Assembly: GCA_006937955.1 (NCBI GenBank)
Contig: SSNP01000133.1
Location: 332,839-396,838, forward strand
DNA length: 64,000 nt
From: Pachypanchax playfairii
Lineage: Eukaryota > Chordata > Actinopteri > Cyprinodontiformes > Aplocheilidae
Direction: 5' to 3'
Each line of letters starts with the position of its first letter. Position 1 is the first letter of the stretch. Below are positions 36,403-50,055 of this stretch, in pieces. The notes under the pieces were generated by a model that saw only the letters and a list, made by a program, of their open reading frames with translations, ran no database searches and was not told the origin of the DNA. A program made the translations under genes and the position numbers.

Positions 36403-37168
36403 TATCAATCACAGTTAGGTATAAAGTTTCATTTTTACATCTTTACCTGTGTGCAATAACCTATCCGTTCCCTCGCTAAGTTAGAGACACTTTACAAACC
36501 TGTTTCTTCGTCTTGTCTTTTAACAAGATATTTAACAGACCAGCAGATTACTGCCTCTCAGGCTGCAGTGTAACTCATCCAAAATGAACACACATGCATC
36601 TTCAAGGTCTCAACAACAAGCAGGTAAATGTTTTTCTATCACACTCTGCACAACTTTCATTTAAGTTTCAAACACCAACACAACCCATGAGCAAGCAACT
36701 CTTCTCAGCTCCTCACAGAGCAGAAGTGTTGATGATCTTGCAGGGTTGTCCTGGCAACTGTCCATCCTAAAAATCTTGCTAAGCATTTTCCCAAAAAGAG
36801 AAGAAACAGAAAGTTGCTGAAGGGGTTTTAAAAGTTAATAAAACATAATGCAATCTCTGGAAGCTGGCAAGAGTGTAGCAAACTTTGTTGTTTCTCTCAT
36901 TTTCCGCTCTCTTGGAGACAACCCTTTTCCTCTTTCTACACAAGAGTACAAAGCTTTGCTACATAGTAAACCTGACATACACCAACACATTTAAATTTTT
37001 TTGCAACAGACATTTCAAGCCAGAGGCTGACATTACCAATTTATAAACCAAACTTTGCAAAACCAAGCTTAGCCATACAAACATGAATGTTTGCAAGTTT
37101 CAAACAAACTATTTTCAAAGGTAGAAAACCATGCAGGAACGTTCCTACAGTACAATGATGAGTCTAGC

Positions 37169-37192
37169 AATAAATAAATAAATAAATAAATA
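37169..37192. repeat. (TAAA)n tetranucleotide repeat
   Basis: About six TAAA units ending in TATCGATTGC. Confidence 0.9.
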
Positions 37193-37369
37193 TCGATTGC
37201 TACTTGTATAAATATTTGTGATGAGATGATTGATGATGGGATTTTTAAATCTTTTTGACATTGCAGAAAAATTACATTTACTTCCAAGCATCTGCCAGTC
37301 CCCCATACTGAAAGCTCACCCCTTGGGAACTTATAGCTGCAGTGGGGGGTCAGTGAAAACTGGGCCAAA

Positions 37370-37720
37370 TCAACGTGATTAAAGATCTGCGAATCAATAA
37401 CGCCTTTATATTAGATTTACTTACCCTGCTCGCATCACACAGAGTCAGCAGAAAGACAGAGGGAGGCTGAGGCAGAAATGAACCCAGATCCAGCTAAGCG
37501 TCGGCAGATTGGGTGCTGGTATAAATCGTTAGGCTCACATCAAGTCTCCGAGGCATGATAAGATAATATAATCATCTTTGAATGGAGGGGTGAGGGCTGT
37601 CTTTTGTTTCTGCTGATCTCATAACTTCAGTGTTTTGATACTGGAACAGTTGGAAAATCATCATCTGAGAACGATCTGTGAAAAGCTACAATCATATGGC
37701 ATGAATGTCAATGTGTCCTT
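37370..37720. promoter_or_regulatory. Enhancer-like block with tandem GATA sites
   Basis: TGATAAGATAAT holds two adjacent WGATAA motifs (37557-37561 and 37562-37566). Around it are complex words such as AAGCGTCGGCAGATTGGGTG (37497-37516). GATA-factor input is a reasonable hypothesis. Confidence 0.3.
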
Positions 37721-38160
37721 TGAATGATGTCTGTGTAGCATTGCAAAAAACATCTGGATTCCTTTCAAGGTAAAATGATGTGTGAAAACCAGAAGTTAAA
37801 GAGGTGGTTACACTTTCGGTTGTCACCTCATAACAAGGTTCTGGGTTTAAAGATGCTGGTGAAACCCTGATTTAATGTAAAGCTAATTGTTAGTTGCTCT
37901 ACATTGTGTAAATCCAGTAATACAGTGTCAAACTGTCTTAGTTGTACAGAGTCACCTTAGTGGTTTATTGTGTTGGGCGAGAGTTACTTTCTGTTCTGGT
38001 CCATTTTTTAACAGCTGAAAAATAAACTAAAGAACAATTATGAGGATTTCTAACTATTTATAGTCTGGTATATGAAATAACACAAGTATTGTTAAAAAAA
38101 CTGATCAGTTTATTGGATAATAGAAAATATACTCATGTATTATATTTTATCACATAAAAA

Positions 38161-38182
38161 TAGTATATATATGTATATATGT

Positions 38183-38249
<67 letters not shown>
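38161..38249. repeat. Compound (TA)n/(TG)n microsatellite
   Basis: Begins with irregular TATATATG words and becomes a clean TG run from about 38187 to 38249, directly joining copy 2 of the 291-bp unit. Confidence 0.95.
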
Positions 38250-38252
<3 letters not shown>

Positions 38253-38538
38253 TTGTATTTCTGACCTCCTGGGGACCCGTTTCCTGACTTTTACTATCTT
38301 TCTGGGGTCCGAGGGTTCTTGTGGGGACCGAAGCCTGGTCCCCATGAGGGGGACTCCCCTTTTTAGGGTTAGGGGTTAGGTTTATAGGTATGGTGTGAAT
38401 AGAGTTTTAGTTAGTCTTAGGGTTAGTTATAGATCAGTAATGGTTAAGGTTAGGAAAAGGGTTTGGGTTAGGTATAAATCTAGTTACTAAAATCAATGGA
38501 AGTCAATGGACGGTCCCCATAAGGATAACAAAACACAC

Positions 38539-38540
<2 letters not shown>
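38250..38540 (-). repeat. ~291-bp dispersed unit, copy 2, inverted relative to copy 1
   Basis: The reverse complement of this segment matches 34791-35082 at all but about two positions. It is likewise bounded by dinucleotide tracts (TG at 38181-38249 and 38541-38570). The internal hairpin is present (TGGGGACC 38322-38329, GGTCCCCA 38337-38344). Outside the dinucleotide tracts the flanks of the two copies show no similarity, so homology is limited to unit plus tracts. That fits insertion of a mobile unit better than duplication of a larger segment. Confidence 0.85.

Positions 38541-38570
<30 letters not shown>
38541..38570. repeat. (TG)15 microsatellite
   Basis: Fifteen TG/GT units directly following copy 2 of the 291-bp unit; much shorter than the corresponding tract next to copy 1. 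Confidence 0.95.
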
Positions 38571-38573
<3 letters not shown>

Positions 38574-39767
38574 AAAACTGTCACTTGACTTGGATCTTCC
38601 AGAAGAAAAGCGGGATTTGATACAGCAGCTTTTTAAGGTCAGAGTTGGAAACTCAAATTTGATAAGACAAATATTTACACATATATTTTCTGATGAAAAC
38701 TGAATGTGTAACAAAGAAAAGAAAGAATGGAAGGAATCATTAATTATCCTTACTTATCCTAAATGTTCCATTCATAACAGTGACATCTTACGTCCCATGT
38801 AGTATCAGCAAATGCTTAATCATATTTAGAGGTTTTGAAATATGTATAATGTATGTACAACTTCCAAAATATCACTTTGAAAACACGCCGAGTAATATCA
38901 TACATCATTCTGATTTTACCACAGTGGCTTCTTCAAAACATCAACCTTGTTCATTTTTCTTGACCAGAACTTTCCTCCTGATTACTAGACATGAAATAGT
39001 TTTAATTTCTCCTCCCTGCCATGTGGTTTACTCCTGTACTAAAGCTTTGTGACCGTTCCTTCCTTTGGGTCTTATTCTGGGCAACTTCTGGAAACTCAGT
39101 CAGCTGCTTCTGCATGTAAAACAACTTAACAGTTCGGAAATGCAGAAATACCAGCAGAAATAATTTAAGAGTTGAAGAATCCATGTCAGAATGCACCAAA
39201 ATAATAATTTTAACAGAAAAAAGGAGGGGAAAGGGAAAATATAATGAATCCGGTTGGATCAGGTCATGTTTTAAGTGTTTCTTGTGTTTCTTCCACATTA
39301 TGTCATGTTTACATCCTCATGCTTCTTCATCTATGGTTCACATTGTCATGCAGCTCACCTGTCTGATTTTGTACAAATCCTGCTGTCCTCTCTTTTAGAC
39401 CAGATTGTCTTATCTTCTGCTACAGCAACTCAATATTTCTTGTCCATATTTTGATCAGTGTGAACCTTCCTGTTCCTTTGTTTATATGCTGGACTGTATT
39501 TGGAGAATGATTTTCTACCTTGTCCCTTTTTGTTGACATCATCACTAACATGTCTGTCTCTTTAAATCCCCATTCTAGCTCACCCTTGTTTCTTACAATC
39601 TTAAGTTCTTTTCCTGCCTCATACATACCATTAAAACATCTGTACTCATCCCCTGCTAGAAATTCTAAAGGAGCACGTTACTTACCTGAAACACAGTCCG
39701 GGATGCTGACTCCATCTTTCCTCCATCAAATCTGTCCCCCAGTCAGTTACCCAAGAGCAGAAAAGCA

Positions 39768-39810
39768 CCCCCCCCCCCCCCCCCCCNNNNNNNNNNCCCC
39801 CCCCCCCCCC
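39768..39810. repeat. Poly(C) tract containing a second 10-N assembly gap
   Basis: C19 (39768-39786), ten N (39787-39796) and C14 (39797-39810). As with the gap near 4.38 kb, the break falls within the homopolymer itself, so the N count is probably a placeholder. Confidence 0.97.
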
Positions 39811-41539
39811 ATCTATGTTAAGTCTGTGTTTGAGTCATGCGTTTAAACTAGTTATAACATCTTTAAAACATCTAATACACAATATAATCAATATTTAATG
39901 TTCAACATCTTTTTTAGAGTGTTTTGGTTATATCCTCCAAATCCAGGTGCTCTGTAGTGCAAACCATAATATCTGGAAACTTTAAAAATAAAATGATGTT
40001 ACAAAATAAAAGGAAAACAGCACAACACAAATATATTTGAAAAGCTCATTAGAAAATGTTTTAGAGACTGCCAAAATAAAGCAGACAAAACAGGAAATGC
40101 TGCATTAATCGGACTCTACCAAACTGTTATGAAGCACCAGGTTCTTCTTTAGTTAATCAACATTTAAACTAATGTGTTTGCTGACTTTATTTTGTTCTCT
40201 TCCAGGTATTAAATACAGACATGGTCCACGTAATACTACAGAAAACACAAAGATCTGACATAACAAGAACAAGAAGACCACTTATATCTGATTTAGTCTA
40301 ATATGATACAATACAATACAAATCAGCATCATCACATTATTGTTGTTTTTTTTTTGTTTTGTTTTGCAATGCGGATGTGCTTTGTTTATTTGTATTTTGC
40401 ACCTCAAGAACTCCATATGTTCCTCATCACTTAAATTTTTAAGAAATCACTGGGAAGATGAATGAACACATTCGGCACAGTGAAGCACAAGACTTCTGTT
40501 CATGGCAGAAAATCAAACTCCATGTGACTTTACATTTACAACAGCTGGGAAAAAGTCTGAATGAACAAGAAATGGACTGCAGCTAAAAGGCTTTCAGATA
40601 TAAATGACATGTGTAGAATAAATGTAATGCTTAAAAGCATAAAGAGCTAAAAAATTCATATATATCAGATTTGTTTTAGTGCTTATGATTGTAAATAAGA
40701 TCAAATCTAACAGAAGAGTTGAGCAGCAACTGTATCAGGCTGTCATGACTCACAGCAACACATTCACATCCGGCCTCTTCCCTGCCAGATGTCACTTCTA
40801 GAAAATGCAAAAATTTGCAGTTGACAAGGCAGGTTAGAGGAATTTGGAGGATGAAACCTGTTTTAAAAACCTTTTTATCATATCATTTGAAACAGAAGGT
40901 GACACTGCAGCTCTCATTTGGCACCAGAACCAGAAAATTTGCTGGTCCCAGTTAAACTACAACAAAACATAAAACCCCTACAAACAACAATATGGATGGT
41001 GTAAATGCATCCTCTCTGTGCACACTAATTTGTAAATAAACAGCTTTCTTGCGACAATTAGTTGAACTCATCTCCAAACGAGCGCTGGAGCATGTCAACA
41101 CACACTCGCTCTGTGTGTCGTTACTCCTCATCTCCATGGAGACATCATGTCCCCCTGCCTTCCCCTTAAGCCCCACCCAACCTCACCAATGTTTGTCTCA
41201 CAGTAAATCTAAATTGCTGAGCGCAGTTAACCCCCCTCACCTCCTCCTCAGCCTGCTCCAGTGTCTCTGGATCTCTGCAGCATGATGAGAGAGAGACGGT
41301 TGCAATCAAGGCGAGGGGGGAAAGAAGAGCGGTGGAAGGAAGGGGATGGGGTGAAAGAGAAAGAAAAGGCAGGGGAATGTGTTAGCACACAGCAGCGCCG
41401 AGGGTCAACCTGGAGCAAAGTCTTTTCTTCTCTTTGCAATGAAGATAAAGAACAAATTCCTCTCTTCATGTCTGTGTTTATGACTTCCTTTTATGTATTT
41501 TTAAATTTAACGTGAGGGGAGCTTTATGAGGATATAGGT

Positions 41540-41850
41540 GGTTTGATACTGGGAGATGACAGTCCAAGAAAGACTCTGAAGGAACCTTCAGTCTGTTTAC
41601 TACTTTGATTGGAATTATACAATCAATTACCACCTCCTGCTGCGGTCCAAATGAGCCGGCCCAAAAGACAGGGGAATTGGTTAAATGTTATTGTTGGGAG
41701 GCCATTATCCAACAATTGGGGTGGTTAATGCAAGAAAATGACATTCATTAAAAGACTCGACGGGAGGCTCCCAGGGGCCAGGCTGCAGCTGACCCTCATT
41801 CACCACCCGGCTTTGTGGGCCCTCGTCCACTGCAGGGAGGGGGAGATCAT
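41540..41850. promoter_or_regulatory. Enhancer-like block with forkhead and TCF-type words
   Basis: TGTTTAC (41594-41600), CTTTGAT (41603-41609) and AATCAATTACC lie within about 40 bases, followed by a block of complex sequence reaching the TG tract at 41.91 kb. Frames across its end run into that tract and are artefacts. Confidence 0.3.
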
Positions 41851-41906
41851 GTCAAAGGCACAAAATGCTCCTCTTTTGTCACAGAGTGGCCTTCAGTCTC
41901 CCTTTG

Positions 41907-41908
<2 letters not shown>

Positions 41909-41982
<74 letters not shown>
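41909..41982. repeat. (TG)37 microsatellite
   Basis: Perfect TG run of 74 bases between CCTTTGCA and AGTGGCAAAG; not associated with the 291-bp unit. Confidence 0.96.
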
Positions 41983-41984
<2 letters not shown>

Positions 41985-44900
41985 TGGCAAAGAGCCAGAG
42001 AAAATACCTGTGACTGGGAATGTTTTGTGCTTGAGAGATGTCAGAGAGAGAGAAAAGGGATAATTACATCATTCTGTGAATTAGAGGTGGAAGGAGGGGA
42101 CTGAAGCCCCTCCTTCGCTCATGGACACACATGTAATCCTGCGGTAATGAGGCAGCTCCAGAATCATAGTCCACACACACTTAGTTCCATAATGTATATC
42201 ATCAAAGCTGTGGAGAATAAAACAATGCCGTCCTCTCCGTTTGTGAGGACACTTCCAGCTGACGATCTCCATCAGTGCAGACAGAGCTAGCAAATAAGCC
42301 AAAAGTTAAAAAAAAGTGCAGACACCAGCCTACAGAGAGAAAGTGAATCTGTAGGTCCATTACTTTTGATGTAGCATCGCTGTGAGAGATAATTTTCGCC
42401 ATTTCCCACCAACGCAAAAGCTTTCTTTCTATCGTTTTATTCACAGGACAACAGGTCAGCGTGAGGAAGACGGCTTGTTATTTCTGTTCATCCTAAAGAA
42501 AACAAGAGCTGTTTCATCCATGAGATGGAAGGAGGAAATACATACTGTCATAGCAAAGTAAGTTACTTTCTAGCTGCTTGTACAGCAAACAGTGAAGCAA
42601 CGATTTAACAAAGAGTCCAATCAGGGTTGCTAAAGTTGAGTGAACTAATGAATTAGGTTGGATTCTTTTTCAACTACACTGACTGCTTAAAGGTAAAGAC
42701 ATGTAAAAAGAGAGAACATACTCAAAAGAAGTTGATTCATGCTTTTGTTTTGAAAAGAATCCATTAAAATGTCTTGAAGACTGACACACTGAAATCTAAA
42801 GAAGAGAGACAGTTTATTTCTTTTTTTATTTACTATTTACTTTAAATAGATAGTTTAGATCTTAGAAAATGTTCTTTGGTGGAGAATGTGAATGTTTGAT
42901 TTTTCAGCTGCTGCAGATAATTCTTTAAATGACATCAGTTTGGTAGAATAAGAAGTTTAAATATGAATGAACTGACAAGCTCATCTGAATCTCAGTGGTT
43001 CATCCAAACACCTTTATACTGCTGTTAATTTAGCATGACAGTTATTCTGACAGCAATATTATAATGTTTTTACAGGAAGTTCCTCGGGCTGAACAGGGGC
43101 TGGAGTTGTGGGGGGTTGGAGCTGATCCTGACCAAAAACAGACAAGTTCAGTACAACAATCCTGATGGTTTTGATTAATACTACTACTAGACTGTTTAAC
43201 CACCGTGTTCTTGGAGGTGACCAGGAAGAAGATGTTCTATCAGCATGTCGGTTTTCTTTGAGAATCGAGCAGAACTATCAACAACTTGGGAGTTTGAGTA
43301 TTCGAGTTGTTTAAGAAAAGACCGGAGGCACAGAAAGACAAGGTGGTATAATAACATTGTTGCACTCTTTAGTCACCAGTTACAGTAATGATCCAGCTCT
43401 ACTCAGAGTCCACATGACTTTATCACAACTTGAACATGAATATTTATTCTAACATGAAGGGTTTAAACCTTTTCATGTTTGGTAGGCTGAAAGGAATCAT
43501 CTGTAATCTGTTCTGGTTAACAAGTCCCGCATCTGATTTGCAGCAGTAGCTGATATCCAGATAACTACGTCCAGTGGGAAGCAGAGGATCCCAGTGGTGG
43601 GAGGCTTTTGGATCAGATCTCGTTTGGTAGGTCGCAGCTTTTTAAACGCAGTCTGAACCTTTAAAAAAATTACTGCCCTCCTAAATCCAGAAACCTGACT
43701 CTTGACATTTGACCAGCTGTTGGCACATTAACAGAATCAAGCATTTCATTTATTTTATATGTTTATTTTTTTCTTATATAACAATTAGTGGATAATAAAG
43801 AAATCAAACAGTAATTAGAAGGAAATAATCTAATGGCATTTTCTAGACGCTACAGTCAGATGCAGTCTGGTTTGAGTCTCATCAGAGAGAGAGGTGAAAT
43901 AATTATCACAGGCACCTGTTATGGCAAAGAACAGGTGGAGCGTCAGCGTTTGTAATCTCACATCTCAACGGATATTATCAGGATCTGTGCGTGCGCATGT
44001 GTGCGTGTACAATCCTATCTTTGTGCCAAGATACTGTGCATGTGTGTTGGGTGCTGAGTTAAGCCTCTGATTGAGAAACAAGCCACAGTGGCACCATGCT
44101 TTACTGTATCCCCCCCAGCATCTGTGTTAAGCAGCATGGGGCCTCTGAGCGACAAGACAGGAGGAGGAAGACTCAGAGGCAGCTTCTCCTCATCTGTCCC
44201 TCTTTTCTTATTATTTTTGAGCTGAAAGGAGCCTCTTCTTCCATCTCTCCTATCACTGTATGACATTTTTGTGCTTCTATATTTTGTGAGTCAGTACGAG
44301 GTCATGTCGCAACATGACGCACTCTGCTGTGAGTTTAGCACCAGACATGCTAGCTTCACGTCATTTCCTTTGCACACATCCGTCTCCTTGAGAACTGGCA
44401 AAGACCTGGAGGAAGACACTGTAGATATTTGGACTTTTATCCCACATGATTGAGATTATATTCATACTACTTTTTATCCCATTGCTATATACATATGTCA
44501 TCTATCTTTAGCAGCAATGATTAATACTAAAACCTTAAAATGAAATCAGCTGGCTGTGAGATGATCAGCTCCATATGTTAGCTCTGCTGGGGTGCTGTTT
44601 TCATGCAGTTTACGCATTGCAGCTAGAGGATGTGGAAGACTCCAAACATTTCTGTCTTACTTGATGGTAAGGAATTAAAGTGTTAAAAAGACATCAAACA
44701 GTTTAAAAGCTTTTAAAGTCTTAGCTGAAATTGATTTGAGAAAAGAGAAGTTAGGATTTTTGGCCTTTTTTAAATGTAAATTCATTCCTGCTCTGTAATG
44801 AGAATGTAAATGTTACTCCTCAAAGTTTCTGTTGAAAAGACACATCAGTTTAAGCCATTTCTCCAATTCACCTAATTCTAAGCAAAGGTTTTATTGCACT

Positions 44901-46599
44901 TCCCCAAAAAATGACATTCATGATGTTTAGTACTTGTGTTTCATCTGAATTTAACAGATTATAGGAAACAATTGATAAAAAAATGAAGAAAATCAATACT
45001 ACAGCCTCACCCTCTTCCAAAAAACATGGTGTAATAAAGTATAAAACAAGGAACACTGATATAAAATTTTATTTATTCTGAAGGCAAAAGTATCAAATTA
45101 TTCACCTTTAACCCTAAAATTATTCAGCTGGACTGAAAATCTGGGTATTTTAGATCCCCCTTTGTCATTTTTTATGCATTTGGCAAATCATTTTTGCATA
45201 GGCTAGAGATAGATAAAAAATAATATCTAAAATGCTTGGATAATGTTATTATGTCCTTATATTCTCCAATATGAGGTCAAAACAAAAATGTAATGAAATT
45301 ATAGCAAAATTATTGCTGAAAGTTTTTTTTTTTCTTTCAACCTCTAGCAGAAGAATCACATGGAACACCCTCAGCAAAATAAGATATCTGCAATGCAAAC
45401 CAAAATGAGTTTTTAACTTTAGAATACAAACAATAAAATTTCAAAATTCCTAGTTTTAAATAAAAGTTCTGCAAACTCAAAATAATGCATCTTATTTTAA
45501 CATCTTGCAGTCTCGGTCAAAAGCAGGTTTATGTATTCACATGATTTCAGAAATATCCTAAACATTTGACTTTTTCAGGATTTTCAGGTGAAATAAGTTC
45601 CAGCCTGGCTGTAAAACACACAAAACAAGCAGGACACACCAAAGGAGACTTCATATTGCTTCATGGTTTAATGTGTTTGGGTTGGTTTTCTGTGGGACCA
45701 GGGACTTTAACTGAGAGCTGAATTTGGAACAAGATTTAAATTCAATTCAGTTTTTTAGTGTCACAGTGCTGGATTAATCCTCAGCTAGTTGAGCTTCAAC
45801 AGCAACTTATGTTGAAAAACTAACCATAATGCATGTGATTACTGGTATATGGTTATGTTATAGTTATCTAAAAAAATAAAAATGATTGATTAGAGTTCAA
45901 ACAATATTATTAACCAGTTACAGATGCATTAAAATTTAGACTTGTAAAATCCTGGATACATTTATGAAATAATAATTACATTTTGTGATGATGGTTACTT
46001 AAACCAGCTAATGTAATGTTATTAGTTTCAATTCAAGTTTGCTTTGTTCATTTTATTTCAGTTCTTTTAATAAACTTTACATAGATTTGTTGTTGTTTTT
46101 AATTAAATCCGTGTTTTGAGAGGTTTTATTTTGTTATTTTTTGTGGCAGTTTATTCTTAAAAGTTGCACTATTTGTCTTTTACAGTGTAGTCAGAGGCTT
46201 CTTACTGTTTCATTCTTGTGTTTTGGATTTTATTAATTTAGCTAAAAGTTCTTTGCTTTACCAGTTTTAGGAAGTGTTTTGTGCGTGTGTGTGTTTTGCA
46301 TGAGACTGGAGTTACCTTTAACTTCTTTACACATAAATATGGTTGGTGCTTTAAATGAAATGCTATAAACACAGAGGAAAAGATGAACACCAAGCAAACA
46401 AACAATAGTGTGCTTGTGTCAGGAGAAAGAGGCATATCATTAACACCAGAGACGTAACTGAAAAGGAGCCAATCAACACCTGTTTTCACGCTCACACAAA
46501 GAAGAAATACTGTCAAAGGATCTAATGTGACATTTAACCATAAATGCAAAATATTTCAGCGCACAAGTAAATCACAAAGCGTTTAGAGCTTGCTGCATT

Positions 46600-46930
46600 G
46601 TGAAGCAGCTCTTGTTCGTTCCTGAGAAGAAACTATTTTAGCCAACTAGCTTCTTCTTAGAGTAAAGCTGGGCCTATATCGAGCAACAATAAGACTGTGA
46701 CTGTGGTGCTTCCAAGCGAGTCATCTCCAGCAGCCAGCCGAGCTATCATTATCTGTTAAAGAGCCTCCGTCCCTATGGATCATCATTACGAGGCGCATTA
46801 GAAAATACTTTGATTAAACTCCCCTAATCCAGCACAGACAGCTGCAGTCCATTCACAGCTGCCTAATCTCCCCGCCACTAAATACCACCGAGACAATGGG
46901 CAACAAATGACAACTTACGTGAAAGGAAAG
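46600..46930. promoter_or_regulatory. Enhancer-like block with TCF and OTX-type words
   Basis: CTTTGAT (46808-46814), a TCF/LEF-type word, is followed by CCCTAATCC with a TAATCC core (46825-46830). CpG-bearing words (CCTCCGTCC, TTACGAGGCGCATT) are present. Texture changes sharply at 46920 to a purine-rich run that continues to about 47120. Confidence 0.33.
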
Positions 46931-47299
46931 GGGGTGAAGAGGTGGACATAAAGGAGGGAGAAAACAAAGAAAAGAAGAGAGAGAAAAGGATCATTCTTCT
47001 ATCAAAAGAAGGTGTTGATGGGAAGCCGCATCAAACCAGGAAAATAAGGATACAGAGAAAGAGGGATTTTGAGGTACAGGAGTTTAAGAAGATGGAGCAT
47101 GGAACATGAGGATAAAAATCCAGGAGAGGAGGAGGTGGTGACGGCGTATGATGGAGGTGCGTCGCCCATCAGCTGGCAGATGAAATGTTGCACACGGAGC
47201 AGAGATTTCTTTCAGCACAACTACAAACAAGGCGAAGGCGCTGCTGATGGGAGATGCTGCAATCAAGATGAGAGGAGAGTACAGAGGGAAAGAGAGAAA

Positions 47300-47420
47300 A
47301 ATGAAACTACTCCTCAATGGTACAAATCACCGCGGGGAGGTTATCAGGGCCGTCGGCAATCACTATAATGACAACATGGTGTGACATGATAGTTACAGCA
47401 CTCAAAGAAAATCATTCGCC
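47300..47420. promoter_or_regulatory. Short enhancer-like block
   Basis: ATCACCGCGGGGAGGTTATC (47327-47346) and GGGCCGTCGGCAATCAC (47347-47363) stand out against the preceding purine-rich stretch. A similar short block lies at about 47640-47800 (GCTACGTGTCGTATGTGCGC). Confidence 0.22.
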
Positions 47421-48249
47421 CAGGCTGAGGGAAGAGATAGGCAGGCAGGCAGCTTCATAAATACTAGTCTGGCTCAGAGAGTGAGAGTATATGTTTGTTG
47501 TTGTCCAGGTATGCTTGCAGCGGGGTATTTAAGATGACTGGTGTGTAGCTGCAGAGTGGAGGATGACAACGGTGAGCAGGCTGTGATTGTGTGGGATCGG
47601 TCAGGAAGGAGGAGTGACTGTGCAACTTGTTTGTTGTTCTGATGAATTGGTCCCTCTCTTATTGGATGCTACGTGTCGTATGTGCGCAGACAAGCATCAA
47701 ATGTGACACATACTGCATAATGTAATCTCCCACAAGTGCCCTATCAATGCACAGTGCACTGACAAAGTGTTATAGCATTAATCAACAGTCACAGCAACAC
47801 AAATTACAATCTAACCTGGAGGATGAATTGAAATCTGATTGTGTATGAAGCTTTTTTAAACCACTAATAGAATCAAAAGGGAATTATTTTAAAATATTTT
47901 TTCACAAATACAGTGTTACTGTTTCTGTCGGAACAACTTTATAGTTTGATCCAGAGCCCCAAATAATCTTTTATCACTGAGGTTGCACGTCAAACACAGA
48001 TAAATACAACTTATTTTGGTTATTTAAATTCAACACAAACTAAACTGAACAGAAATTTAGTTTTCTATTTCAGTTTATTTTAATTCAACTCCATCTCAAC
48101 TCAGTTCAGTTCAATTTAGTTAGTGCTAGATCAGTAAAACGTCACCTCATATCAGAACACAGGATTCAATTCAAATGCAACAGCAATTCAATTTATTCCT
48201 TTAAAACTTTATAATTATGTTAAAGTGTGAACTGACTAACGAGGCTGGG

Positions 48250-48480
48250 ACTTTCCTACATGTAGTTTACATGTTCTCTCTGTACATGTGGGGATTTCTC
48301 TATTGACTCCAGCTTCCTCCCACAGACCAAAAATATGCTTTTAGGTTAATTGGCAGCTCTAAATTAGTCATAGTGTGAATGTGTGTGTGTGGGATGGTCG
48401 TACTATGTGCCCCTATGATGGACTGGTGACTTATCTAGGGTGTAACTCCGCCTCTCCACCACTGGAGGCTGGAATGCTTG
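48250..48480 (+). repeat. Degenerate teleost interspersed repeat (LINE/SINE-like 3' segment)
   Basis: A series of words in fixed order is typical of a very common fish repeat: CATGTTCTCTCTGTACATGT (48269-48288), CTTCCTCCCACAGACCAAAA (48311-48330), GGTTAATTGGCAGCTCTAAA (48344-48363), GATGGACTGGTGAC (48417-48430) and GGGTGTAACTCCGCCTCTCC (48439-48458). I know the family by its sequence but cannot assign the class securely; it behaves like the 3' part of a non-LTR retroelement. Point changes and loss of the usual ending show it is old and inactive. Confidence 0.75.
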
Positions 48481-50055
48481 AACTTTCTCCAGTTAGAGAG
48501 ACACAACTTTTGTAGTTTTGATAATATATTTGCCTGGTCAAGTCAATTGCATTAGTGTGGTAATTCCAGTGTAATGTAATGTGCTTTATGTTGCTTTGTA
48601 TTTTCTTTTTTCTTGTACAAGTAAGTCATTTTAAAAACACTGCCCACCACTATAAAGCCATTTTTATGAATTTCTAATTGTTATATAAAAGTTAACTTTC
48701 ATGCACACAAGGTTGCAAAATTTGTGTTTGAAATATTAGTAATCAAATAATTGTGTAGGCTTGAAAGTGGAAACTTACTTCAAGGACAACACCAAAGACA
48801 GTAAATTAAATACATCTGACTTCCATCTCAGTTCCTGCACAATGAACTGAAAAGAGCAACTACTGAAACAAAAAATCCATTAAATAAAAGGTTGGAAGAC
48901 AGCAACTTTAACAAAACTGGAAAAACTAAATTCTATGCACGTTGGATGTTCTACCATGTTCTGGGTCTATTTCAAAACTAAAACAATAGTTGGCATGAAG
49001 GCCTTGGGTCTTTCTTCAGGAAATGTGAGAGATTAAAAACCACCTTGCAGTGAGTCCAGACCTAAGAGTTTTGAACTGAACTCTCCAAATATATATATTT
49101 ATATACAGTATATTTTTTCCAAACTTGGATCAGCTTTATTACAGCAACAGAAATGGAGAAAACCATCAAACTGGTGGAACAACCTCAAATATTAAATCTG
49201 TCAAAGTCAATGATAGTTTGCTCAGATTTCTAACTCAGACTTTTGATGACTCCTCCCCAAAATCTGAAGTAAAATTACCATCATCGGATTTTTTGCTTAT
49301 GAATCTCTTTAAATCAGTCAGATAAAAATGAATGTCCTACATCTTTTCATGACCATCGTGCTATAGTGGTTGCAAGTAGAAAATCAGCCTAACTTGTTGA
49401 TTTCATGTCCATCCAATAAACAACCCAACATATTTAAAACTTGTAACCGAAAAACTAAATTAGGCTTAAGGTCAATCGCTGATCTGAACTTTCTTTTTGC
49501 AAGTACCACCATTTGACTTTTAGTTGATTTAGTTCTAGTTCATTCTATTAATTTTCTATAAATGTTGCAATGTTGACTCACTGGTTCTATTATAGGAGGT
49601 TGCTGGACTATCTTATAAAATAAATAACAGGAAATACGAAATGAGAAATCTGCAGCACTACATTATGAAACTGTTATGATAGCTAGAGGTTTAGCAGACA
49701 CAGTAACTTGCAGTTAAACAAATTGTACAGACAAATTCAGTCTGAAATCACCACCTGGTCAGTTCATTTCTTGGAGAGAGCAAATACTATTAACATTTTG
49801 TACACTCTGGTTGTGTGCAGCACTGTGGGTAATTTTCCTGAGCCATGCTGAGCTGCTCCTGGATGAATCATACATGGACATGCTCACAACCCCACATGCT
49901 GGGTAATAATGAGACCCAATGAAGTGAGGAATATGAACACGTTTCATCTACAGTAATACCTCTTTCTCTTGATCCCCTTTTCCTTTTTTATTTTCACTCT
50001 CAACCACTCCTCCTCCCTATCCTCTAAACTTTCCCTCTTCTTTTCATCTGATCAG

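Larger units (their letters stand above)
38571..48249. other. Gene-free stretch
   Basis: Contains the second assembly gap, the (TG)37 tract, a purine-rich patch (41282-41380), enhancer-like blocks at 41.5 and 46.6 kb, and a 43.07-43.65 kb segment that reads like decayed repeat but matches no family I know. 45.0-46.2 kb is strongly AT-rich. 47990-48130 is cryptically repetitive, with TTCA/ATTC words recurring. Confidence 0.45.

Noticed and set aside
43070..43650. Suspected decayed retroelement
   Set aside because: Texture suggests an old repeat but no motif or family could be matched, so it is only mentioned in the region description.
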